A program made the position numbers and the translations under genes. A DNA stretch of 64,000 nucleotides from Platerodrilus igneus (taxonomy: Eukaryota; Arthropoda; Insecta; Coleoptera; Lycidae): NCBI GenBank assembly GCA_036346225.1, contig JARFIW010000961.1, positions 1,984,516 through 2,048,515 on the forward strand, written 5' to 3'. Below, piece after piece: positions 44,506-55,441 of the stretch (position 1 is the stretch's first letter; every line of letters starts with the position of its first letter). The notes beneath the pieces are model-generated. The model ran no database searches. It was not told the DNA's origin and saw nothing but the letters and a program-made list of their open reading frames with translations.

Positions 44506-45336
44506 AAGTTTTTATACAGTGATTCTTATATTTCTGTTTTTAGCGTATTACTTATAATTGTATAATTTAATTGTACTGTGCGGCATTAATTTTTAAACCT
44601 TGGACAGTAAAATATACTCCAAAAATAAAAATACAATCGACTAAATAGTAAATGAAATGAATTTTACTTTAAATTGTAACTAAAATTCGTGTTTAAACAA
44701 AACGACGTTAAATATCGATTTAGCAAATTCAAAGTCTCATAAATTAGGACCTAATAAATAATTTCTAAAACAACTTCAGAGTGTTTGTAATAAATTTGGA
44801 GCTTTGTATCAGAAAACCGTGAAAATATAGCTAAAACTGCTTAAAACCTGCAATTAGATTAGTAACATTTTTGCAGTTTTCGTGCAATAAATTAACCACC
44901 TTAAAAACCAGCACCTAAGCCCTTTTCAAATTAAAGAAATAGCATAATTTGCGATTACTGCATTAATATTGTTAAAACGTTATAACTTTGAACGGCTAAT
45001 GAACCGAAATGTTTCTGAAATCGAGTTTTACTGTACAAACTTAGTGTAGCAACCAGCCGAACAGTCAATCAGTCATTCTTTAAATAGAACTTCCCATAGA
45101 ACGACGTGTGTAGTTATACCAGCCGGCTTATCGAAAAAGCATTCAGCGGATTTCCGGTGCTACACTCCATTAGCGCGAATTATATTCGCTAACTATAATC
45201 GCCCATTTGGCTAAGTTAATTTTAACTAGTTGAACTGTTGAAGAGAATTTGCCTATCGGGAGACTGTTTAGTATTATTAACTTGCGTCGTTTAAGCATCG
45301 GGGCGGTTGCGAATTTTTTATACAACTTAGCATACA
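44506..45336. other. No recognisable gene
   Basis: AT-rich sequence upstream of the family X unit. No motif supported. Confidence 0.45.
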
Positions 45337-46024
45337 ATGGTGTTTATTGTCGGTTTTTTCTTGTTGGTTGTTGGTACTTGTTACTTTTGTGAAGGCACTG
45401 TGCTTCAAGGATCATGGTGGTTCATCGAAATGATGAACCGCTGCCAAAAGGAAGAGGGGCGACAAAGACGGAGTTTGTTAAGTCCTAAGTCAATAGCGCT
45501 CTCGGTAAGAGGTTAGAGATGAGGCTGAAGGACGTGATGTTGGAGACTCAAGAAAGGTACTGATATCGTACTTGGGGAGCTTGAGTTTGCGGGGGTTTGG
45601 GGCAGGGGAGCAGGGGTTTTTGTGGATGTTGTTGCGCTAGAATTATCCTCAACATCAAGATAACATCGAAAGAGATAGGCTAGCAGTATTGACAACGTTG
45701 CTGCTAACGACTTCGACGAGCTAGATCTCTTGATGTTTAGGGTGAGAAAGGCACACGCTATCATATACAGGGGGGTGTTTGCGACTTCCAGTACAATAGT
45801 CCTGGATAACGGATAGGTGACACAAAACGCCATTCACGAGATTCGTGACGGTGCAGAACAAATTATTGAAACGGTTGGGGTTAGTAGGTTGTGTGTTGCG
45901 GAAACTGGGAGATTAAGAGTACCATCAGGAGATGCAGCGAAGGTCGCTGTCGTATCAAAGGAGCAGGGGTTGCAAAGTATTACGTTTGGCTGATGTCTTC
46001 TAAATATTTCCTGCTCCTTCTTAC
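45337..46024 (+). repeat. Family X repeat unit with coding potential, copy 1
   Basis: The segment from about 45711 recurs at 63627-63920 with high identity, and the similarity continues weakly to the ATTTTGGTATTTTTG sequence at 46090. Upstream, 45337-45516 is a 59-codon frame with a signal-peptide-like start (MVFIVGFFLLVVGTCYFCEG). Within the repeated part a frame reads DELDLLMFRVRKAHAIIYRG, a stop, then AIHEIRDGAEQIIETVGVS. A GTATTA/GT difference near 45978 shifts this copy's frame relative to the second. It looks like a decayed gene of an unidentified mobile element; I do not recognise the protein. Confidence 0.55.
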
Positions 46025-46103
46025 GTAGAGATTGCTCTATCCCTTTGGGGAGCTTTCTTAACGGATTAATTATTATTCTAAATAAATATTTTGGTATTTT
46101 TGG

Positions 46104-46108
<5 letters not shown>

Positions 46109-46145
<37 letters not shown>
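46109..46145. repeat. (AT)n microsatellite
   Basis: About 18 AT/TA units at the end of the family X unit, followed by ACATATTGC. Confidence 0.9.
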
Positions 46146-46151
<6 letters not shown>

Positions 46152-48665
46152 TGCTATGTATTAACTGGAACTCTCGAGCCCCGAGGTTGTGCCGTCCAAT
46201 AAATACTTGATATGATAACGCCTTACTCGGCGTCAATGGCGTATTCCTACTTAACTCCACCTCTCTGTGTTTTCCTAATCAAATTTCACTCCCACTAATT
46301 TTATTATTCTGCCACGGCTAGCTTTTATTATTATTCTACACAAAGTTACGATGATCAATTCTTTTTCCTTTTACCCCTCTATGATTACCTCTTTGTTTAA
46401 ATTATAAAATGAAGTTAATTAATTCCATATAATAAAAACAAATATTATGTACAGGTTTTGAAAATTATTAAAATACACTTTTCAATCAATCAATATTATA
46501 GGTCTTATTTTTCTCAAAATCATATGCTTTGCAATCAATCTAAAATCACCAAAAACTACTCTTTTTATCCAAGATGCATGGAACGTTCAAAACCCCTTTA
46601 TTATATTACGTACTTTCAACGTATGCAAAGTTCGTTGCTGACTCTGTTACACAAGTTTGTATTAATTAAGCAAATTCAATATTCCTATTCAAATAGAAAA
46701 AAGTGTCTTAAAACTAATAAAATCTAACCTGGTCTGTTTATTTCGTGCTTTTTTATTTCTTTGTCGCAACTCAAAATTGTACCAACATTATCGACGCATC
46801 CATTATCAACCAACATCAATTAGAATTTTTCATGCATCATTATACCATCCATTTGGATCATTAACATCGTATTCGAAATTATTCGGAATTATTATATACC
46901 CATTTGAAATATTATCTACTGAATTATGCACCCCTTTGGAATTTCGAAGTTATCATTAGCCTTGAATTATTTTCGTCAAACTTAAATTTATTATCGTCAG
47001 CCTCCGAAGTTATTATACACCCATGAATTTATTATACGCCCATTCTCAGAACATTGTCATCAAACTTAAATTTATTGTCATCAGCCTCCGAATTGTTATC
47101 GTCAAACTTAGAGCCGTATTATTATTATATTTTAGTTTAAATAAATTCCCCAAATTCTACTTACGTTAATCGGCAATAGAAATTTTCATATTCGTAGCAC
47201 TATCTATCACTAAACAATTTTACTATTAAAATATTATTATTACGCGTTACTCTTAGATTCAGAGCAACGCAGTTTGGCCTTGTTAAGTTGAAACCTAACT
47301 CCGTTACCATTGCTCGCTATTAATATATGGGTTGATCCCCCTTTGTATGTAGGCTTGGCTTACTAATCTTAACCAATGAGGTCTTTGTATTTCCTACACT
47401 TAAAGTGGTTTTCTGACGTAACATTCTTGGCTTTTCGAGTAATGGTTCTTTGCTACAGATGCTTTGTTATCAGACCATGCGGTGTTTTGAGTAAATAATC
47501 GCTTTTCCATATTATACAAAAATACTTTATGCAATTTGAATTTCGATTTTCATGTATGTTTATCTATTTACGCATTTTGATTACCTTTACTTATCAAAAT
47601 GTTAATTGTTTCTACGCACTTACACAAGGCTTTGTTAAGTTTTATTTCTTATCTTCGTATTATATCATAACTAATTTGAATTCTTTTTGATAGGGTGTTT
47701 AATTACATGAACTACGCTTACTTCTAAATACGCGTGCTTCTACTGAAAAATATCGTTGTTTGCATTACTTAGAATTACTAAAGCTCTATATACCAGGTGT
47801 TAAATATTTGTTATTCACCTAATGTATGAGCTACTTATTGCTATGCTAACTATGCGTTTTATTGTTTTAAGATGTGTCTATTTGCGTCGCTTAGAACTAC
47901 TTATGCTCTATATACAGGGTGTTAAATGCTTACTATTTACAAACTACCCCAATTACTCAATTTTCTACTAAATAATGCAGTTTTTTGCTCCCTATTATAA
48001 TTTATGATTCCTGCACGAACTTTGCTATAAAATACACCCTTAAACAACCCCTTATCACAGCAATATATATATATATATACACACATTTAAATTAGATACC
48101 ACATATTTGACTTTATCCAGACATCGATATAATTCTGGTTTTTCATACTACTGCTATCAGATATAATATAATTATAGTTATGAAGGTCTTTCTTTAAAAC
48201 CACCTTTTTATTTTGTCACATTGCGTTATGATTTTGTGTACCTTGCTCTACTTAATAGTCTGCAAATTTTGAACGAATAATACACATTTAATTCCTTGAC
48301 TAATTTTTATTCTTGCTTTTTTGTATTGGTAAGTAAGGAATTTGTTATGTACGTACTAATTTTTGTGTCTATTTTTAGCTTGTAATGTATGGTAAGATGT
48401 ACATTTATTGTTTGGGTCCTATATTGTTTGCCTAGTCACATTTGGCGTGCTGGTTGGATATTTATGTCTCATCCTCGTAACATCATAAATATAAAGGAGT
48501 ATTAGTTGAACTTGTTGAATCTCGTTTTCTTACGAATACTGAAAACAAATTAACATCTTTTCATTAGAGATTGTAATTCTTTTTTTAAACCCCGTACAAA
48601 ATATATCGAGACTTTGGGTATAATTATTTAATTGCAGATAATAGGTTTTAACTTTTTAAAACTTA
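46146..48665. other. Non-coding with small internal duplications
   Basis: Contains a pair of related 45-bp blocks (AAACTTAAATTTATT(A/G)TC(G/A)TCAGCCTCCGAA) near 46975 and 47062. A second pair of 60-bp blocks is at 47758 and 47880 (TTTGC..., CTCTATATACC/CAGG, GGTGTTAAAT). A CCAATAAATACTTG sequence near 46196 may be a poly(A) signal or LTR remnant belonging to family X. No gene recognised. Confidence 0.5.
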
Positions 48666-50425
48666 AATTCATACTTCAGTTTATATATTTATATTTTTAT
48701 ATATTTTATATTTTAAACATATTTATATATTTATATATTTATATATATATATATTTATATATTTTATATTTATATATTTATATATTTTATATTTATATAT
48801 TTATATATTTATATATTTATATATTTATATATTTATATATTTATATATTTATATATTTATATATTTATATATTTATATATTTATATATTTATATATTTAT
48901 ATATTTATATATTTATATATTTATATATTTATTATTTATATATTTATATATTTATTATTTATTATTTATTATTTATTATTTATTATTTATTATTTATTAT
49001 TTATTATTTATTATTTATTATTTATTATTTATTATTTATTATTTATTATTTATTATTTATTATTTATTATTTATTATTTATATATTTATTATTTATATAT
49101 TTATTATTTATATATTTATTATTTATTATTTATTATTTATATATTTATTATTTATTATTTATTATTTATATATTTATTATTTATTATTTATTATTTATTA
49201 TTTATTATTTATTATTTATGTATTTATTATTTATGTATTTATGTATTTATGTATTTATATATTATTATGTATTTATATTTATATTTTATTTATTATTTAT
49301 GTATTTATATATTATATGATTTATATATTTATTATTTATTATTTATGTATTTATGTATTTATTATTTATGTATTATTATTTATTATTTATGTATTTATAT
49401 ATTTATATATTTATATATTTATATATTTATTATATTTTATATATTTATATATTTATATATTTATATTTATATATTTATATATTTATATATTTATATATTT
49501 ATATATTTATATATTTTATATTTATATATTTATATATTTATATATTTATATATTTATATATTTATATATTTATATATTTATATATTTATATATTTATATA
49601 TTTATATATTTATATATTTATATATTTATATATTATATTTAATATTTATATATTTATATATTTATATATTTATATTTATTTATATATTTATATATTTATA
49701 TATTTATATATTATATATTTATATATTTATATATTTATATATTTATATATTTTATATTTATATATTTATATATTTATATATTTATATATTTATATATTTA
49801 TATATTTATATATTTATATATTATATATTTATATATTTATATTTATATATTTATATATTTATATATTTATATATTTATATATTTATATATTATATATTTA
49901 TATATTTATATATTTATATATTTATATATTTATATATTTTATATTTATTTATATATTTATATATTTATATATTTATATATTTATATATTTATATATTTAT
50001 ATATTTATATATTTATATATTTATATATTTATATATTTATATATTTATATATTTATATATTTATATATTTATATTTTATATATTTATATATTTATATATT
50101 TATATATTTATATATTTATATATTTATATATTTATATATTTATATATTTTATATTTATATATTTATATATTTATATATTTATATTTTATATATTTTATAT
50201 TTATATATTTATATATTTAATATTTATATATTTATATATTTTATATTTATATATTTATATATTTTATATTTTATATTTATATATTTATATATTTATATAT
50301 TTATATATTTATATATTTATATATTTATATATTTATATATTTATATATTTATATATTTATATATTTATATATTTATATATTTATATATTTATATATTTAT
50401 ATATTTATATATTTATATATACGGA
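48666..50425. repeat. A/T-only array, about 1.75 kb, with switching period
   Basis: Starts as the 8-mer TTTATATA with length variants, switches to the 7-mer TTTATTA from about 48935 to 49230, briefly to TTTATGTA (about 49220-49400, the only G-containing part), then returns to TTTATATA up to about 50425. All plus-strand frames stay open for long stretches and give Tyr/Ile/Phe/Leu repeats. These are not genes. Confidence 0.95.
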
Positions 50426-51121
50426 TCCAATCGACGTTACTAGACCGATGATGTTTACCAGACGACCTAAAACCCTGCAGAAATAACATTAATTCAAATG
50501 TATATCTCACTAAATTAGAATGTTTTTAACAAGCACTCGACAAGACGCTATAGAGGGGAAATGATTTTTCAAAATATGGAATTTAGATAAATACCTATCT
50601 CCGCTAGATCCAGCAAGTTAAACCATTTTCCTGAACCCAGTTATATACAGAAATAATGTTTGACCGATGCTCGCATGCCCGACACCGTTGCCGCGTTTGT
50701 GTACAGTATTTTATCATTGTAAAGCTTAATCTTATATTATATTTTATTACACTTGCATCGTGGGCTTGAATTAGACTTTCACCTTACCTTGTCTGCTTAG
50801 TCGTATTGTTTACATGCGTTGTTAAGTGAATGTGAGAACCAAAAAGTCTTCACGATGACTTCCAGGTACAAGAATATAATGTTAATGTGCTTAAATACCA
50901 ATGACAATCTTCTTCTACGACTAGAATGGGAGTCCACTAGTGGTTTCAGGGATGAAGATAAGGAAACAGCTTTAGTAAGTAAGAAGTGGTTAAAGCATAT
51001 CTTCGTCTTTAATTATCATTGATTTTTTGTAGATTGGAAGGTTAAACGTAATAATCCTGTAATTAGATGCGACAATTTTGGCAAGTATGGTAGTTATATT
51101 TAAATGCTTTCATATAGTTGT
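50426..51121. other. Non-coding flank
   Basis: Unique sequence between the A/T array and the LTR. A 67-codon plus-strand frame at 50819-51022 has no recognised motif. Nothing else supported. Confidence 0.45.
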
Positions 51122-51873
51122 TGTGTACCCTTGGGGGTGTAATCCCTACCTTTTATGGGCACCCTTATACCTTAATTCTCTAAGAAACTCATAGCTTGGA
51201 CTCGGGGGTTAGTTGCGACAGGTGGGTACCAACTCGTCTATTAGACTGCGGGATCGATGCTCTCACTCATACTACAATTCTTTCGAGAATGGAAGAACAC
51301 GTTTCAGGAGTGTAAGCGTATAATGTTGGTTAGTTGCGTTTACAGTACATCATTTATAATTCTACAGTTTCTATCTTAAAGCGTTAGTAAAATTGAACGA
51401 CTTACATGTTTGTTCATTAGGATGGACGGCTGACCAAACTTAGCGGCGGCTGTAGGATCTTCTCAATTAAAACCTCTGGTTAGTGGACGGCGGTGACACT
51501 ACTTTCGGTTGAGCACTGAACTAAATTTCGTGACCTTGTCCTCCTGGTTTTATTACTCAGGCGGACGCATCGACACTAATCACGGGTTTCTCAGGACTGT
51601 AAGGACTGATTACTCAACGGACTTTCGGTTCTTGAGGTTAGCCGCGTTGACTGTATTTTACGTCAACTTTCCTTGTTATGCGGAATTTGATAAGCAGTTG
51701 TCATTCAATTTCCTTGAGAATGAGATTGGCACACTGTGTGTGACCGAATGATTAAGAATGACATCAGACTCTGATTAATTTTACTGGTAATTAAAATCCG
51801 AGAAATAATTATGAGTTCTTTTCAATTCATGATAAAATTTTGCAATTTACCCTTTTGGAAATATAACATTACT
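51122..51873 (-). repeat. 3' LTR
   Basis: Direct repeat of 61205-61988. The plus-strand left edge shares GTTGTGTACCC with the other LTR. Its inner edge meets the polypurine tract after ATATAACATTACT. Between about 51365 and 51660 this copy lacks some twenty to thirty short stretches, often single bases of a homopolymer, that are present in the other LTR; elsewhere the two are almost identical. Exact terminal bases are inferred from the two boundaries. Confidence 0.85.
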
Positions 51874-51887
51874 CTCCCCTCCCAGAA
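51874..51887 (-). promoter_or_regulatory. Polypurine tract
   Basis: On the minus strand the bases CTGGGAGGGGAGAG abut the 3' LTR. A purine-rich run here primes plus-strand DNA synthesis in LTR retrotransposons. The same tract is found at 61989-62001 next to the other LTR. Confidence 0.8.
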
Positions 51888-52413
51888 AAATGTGGTCCCT
51901 CACATTTGGAGTAAATAGAGAAAGAAAAAGAAAATATCTAGTATAGGTGGAATATGTTGACCATAAACATGTAAGTTCACTATTCGTTGAGGTAATACTG
52001 TTGTAGGTTAGTCCATAATATGTACAACTTCTAAATTATTCCTTCCTTATATAAAACTAAGTATAAGTAACAATATTTAAGAATTGGATTTCCTAACACA
52101 TTCTATCTGTATCTACCTCTAATTGCTAATACTTTCAGAACTAATTTCAGATTACATAATGATTATTAAATCTCTTTATCCTATAAAGTGTATACTTCCC
52201 TGAGAATTAATTATTGATACCTTCTAAAGTTCCCTATTCTAAATAATTCCAACTTAAACTACAGTAAAGCTTAAGTTACACAAAAAAATAATTTTAAACT
52301 TGAATATAATCTTATAAAGTCTTTGACATGTGTTGGAGGTCACAAAATTGGTTTGTCACTTAAATGTTCTGATAGACACTGTTTGTACCATAATAAAAGT
52401 TCGTCGTAGCACT
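51888..52413. other. 3' untranslated region of the gypsy element
   Basis: Non-coding stretch between the env-like stop and the polypurine tract. It is nearly identical to 62003-62529, confirming that it is part of the element. Confidence 0.75.
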
Positions 52414-54188
52414 CTATTGAGATTGTTGTCTTGGATGGTATGGTAATTGGGGACGTCTGGAAAATTGAATGTAGTTTGCTTGAGCCAATGAGGTTGGAAC
52501 TTGACTCGTTGATGCAATTGGCTCCGGTAACTCATACTCTGATTCCTCTTGTATTGTAGGAATATCTACCGTCGGAGAAACCTTTTCCATTGGTCTCGAT
52601 TCCATCGGAATAGGTGGTAATAGTGATGCGAACCCCGAACGTGGTCTCGTGAATGTTTGTTGATCCGCTCGGTTTACTGCCGAAAGTGGAATACTGCTTG
52701 AAAGTTTCCGAAGTCGATGAAATAGAAAAACTAGTGTTCCAATGATTACTACTAGCAGTACAAAGAAAAAGGCGAATATATAATGCAATAAATTGTTGTT
52801 GTTTGAGGCTGAATGAGTGTTTAACCATTGTTCATTCCAGCAATCTTCTAATTGGTCGAACTGGATCTGTAAGTCACCACTTTTTGGAATTGATAGTGTT
52901 TGAAATTTGGACCATTGTACAGGTAATAGTGTGGTTACGTATGGTTCTACTCTTGTTAGACAAGCTACTTCATCTGCGCGTATCTTGAGTTGTTGGCCTA
53001 CAATTACACAGTTACAAGGTAATTGTATGCATATGGCTCCAATTCTCGTCATATTCGGTAGTGGAAATTTGTTACCATCACAGTGAAAATATGTAGTTGG
53101 ATGTGGGTGTGTTACGATAAAGTGGTTTGCATCTATTTGTGTTATAAATTCAGTCTCGGTTCCTGTTTCACTACATTCGAAAGGATATGCTGTGGATAGT
53201 TGTTCCCCAGTGCTCTCCATCAACAAGCGTTTAGCACATGCTGTTGTGAGAACATTATTGTCGTACAACTGGTTTAGAAAACATAATTTTTCTTTGAATG
53301 GGTTGCACTGCGGTGTCAAAAGAGTTTTTGTTGCAGTGTTTTGTTGTACGAATGCTATGTCTACTGCTGGTATTGCCACTGTGCACGTATGTTGCATCCA
53401 AGCAAAAGGCGGATTGATTAGTCGGCTTAGGACTAATCCCATATACTTATGTCGTATTAATGGAACATGTATCCCAATAAGAATTATTTGTTGTGACTCC
53501 ACACATTCTACCAGGGGTAATGTATAATAACTGGATGTTGATCCTAATGAAAAATTAAATTCAGTATAACTTAGTTTCTTTTTTAGCTTAATCAATGAGT
53601 TTGCAAGTAACTCCATTGGTATAATATCTAAATGCAATTTCTTATTTTGGCACATTTCAGTCAGCGAACGTTGCCATTCATAAAACGAAGTCCACTCTGA
53701 CCAAAGTATAGGTAAGAATGTTGAATCGTTACAAACATTATTTAATACCGTAACATTCGGTAATGGTTTAGAATAAAAGATTTCGGAAATTTCAATGTTC
53801 CGTAATTACGATATTTTTTGTGCTAGTGCTTCAATTTCATACGGACTTGCAAATAATCTTTGAATGTGATTCCTTGTCACGTATTGAAAATCATAAAGTG
53901 CACCGTGTTGTCGTCGACTGATATGTGCTCCGGGTTAGTGAGTTTACTTAATTCTAAATAAGTAGAAAAATTATTAAATAGTTTGCAAATGTTGGGGTTA
54001 GTTTTTAAGTGATTACGTGTACAGCAATGGCTTGAAAAAGCATTCAAAGGCTGCCGATATATCAATACTATCTGTCGTGAACCTTGGTAAAAGGTTACAT
54101 TCGGCAGTCGTTGAATGTATAGGCCTGGCGTTATGTAAATGCTCAGGACTATTGTCCAAGTTAAACAACAAATGCTTGTAAACAGCAT
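52414..54188 (-). pseudogene. Env-like membrane glycoprotein, copy A (frameshifted)
   Basis: Two frames form one type I membrane protein. The N-terminal frame (54188-53877) opens with a hydrophobic signal peptide (MLFTSICCLTWTIVLSIYIT). After a gap with stops, the main frame (53655-52414, 413 codons) has a Cys-rich ectodomain (about a dozen Cys, several possible N-glycosylation sites). A transmembrane segment HYIFAFFFVLLVVIIGTLV lies at about residue 290, with basic stop-transfer residues and a cytoplasmic tail of about 100 residues. Position after integrase supports an envelope role. I cannot place it in the F, gB or Gc class by eye; it differs from the F-type protein in the 3.4-kb relic. 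A frameshift region at about 53656-53876 breaks it. Confidence 0.75.
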
Positions 54189-55441
54189 GTTTACTTATTT
54201 TATTTTTAAAAAAAATATTAATCTTTTTTCTTTCTAAATATTTTTTCACTATTAAATTCCTGCCTGTTAGCTTTTAGCCTCTAACATTAAAATCGTTCCT
54301 TAAATGTTTCCAATAAATAAAATAAAATTCCTTTAACCTTTGTATCTTATCCTTATTTAATTATCTACTTACTTTTTTCTTTATACTTAATTACAAAAAA
54401 TATTGTGACAATTAACTGTGTCCTTTTTCTATCTTTTAACAATTATTCTGTTTTCTCATTACTAACAGTCATAGTATATTTTTCTGTACTGCTTTTAATC
54501 TATTCGTATAAAATTATTAACTTCCCCTTGGATCTTAGTAATCTCTAAATCGAATTCTATATCTTAAAGTTTATGATGCACCTGAATTTCACTCAAATTA
54601 ATCCTTACTAATATCTTAATCTGTTTGTTTGCCTATTTTAGACTGTACATCTTACCAAATCGCCTCGTGTGATATCTTAGCAATATATATCATTATCGAG
54701 TGAAAAACGACGTCTAGTTTTAACTTTTTTGAAGTCTCTACTGGTAGTGTGTTCCCTACTATTGATAATCTAAAATTTTGAATGCTAGCTCCTAATGAAA
54801 CAATAAATGTAAGACTACTCCTGGATAACTCCGAAAAATCGATTAGTAAAATGTATTGGTCCTAGGTTCAACTAGAATTAAAATATCGAAGTCTCTGTTC
54901 GTTAAAAATTAGAACAGCTCTACTATAAATTGTGCATCTTTTCTTATTTTTGAATTTATCAACCTTACCTTTAAAAAAAAAATTATGAATCAAATTTGCT
55001 TACCTCTAGGCATTAACGTATACCTATTAATGCTTTTCCAACGTTGTACCTCGTCCTGGAATGACTGTGACGGTGATGCTACTCGAACCTGTTGGTTGAC
55101 ACGTTATCTCTTCGTCATCGGTACTTGTGGCTTTTTCTTGTACCTTATCCTTGGTATTAAGTGTGTGATACACTATTCTTTTACCCAAAAATTAAAAATT
55201 TCCTGCTATTTTCCCATTTAAAATCATCCGATGTTTTTTTTTTCTATTTACGTATACCTTGTATAACTTACCAAAAATGTGTACGCATTTTAGCGAAATT
55301 TTACCTACTAATTGTTTACACCTAAAATTCTGTCCCCTGATGATTAATCTAACCTACGAAAGTTTTAATTTAGACAACAAGGTTGTGCTTTGCTTAGTCC
55401 ACGTATCAACACTCATAATTCGAACTGATTAGTCAAATTAA
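54189..55441. other. Spacer between pol and env-like gene
   Basis: About 1.25 kb of AT-rich sequence without a coding signal in either strand. It is unusually long for this position. It may contain a splice acceptor for the env message, or may be decayed sequence. Confidence 0.5.

Noticed and set aside
45513..45833. 106-codon minus-strand frame
   Set aside because: Ser/Thr/Pro-rich shadow. The plus-strand frame in the same family X unit is better supported by the second copy.
48632..50486. Three long overlapping Tyr/Ile-rich plus-strand frames
   Set aside because: Pure translation of an A/T-only tandem array lacking stops in those phases; no biological protein expected.
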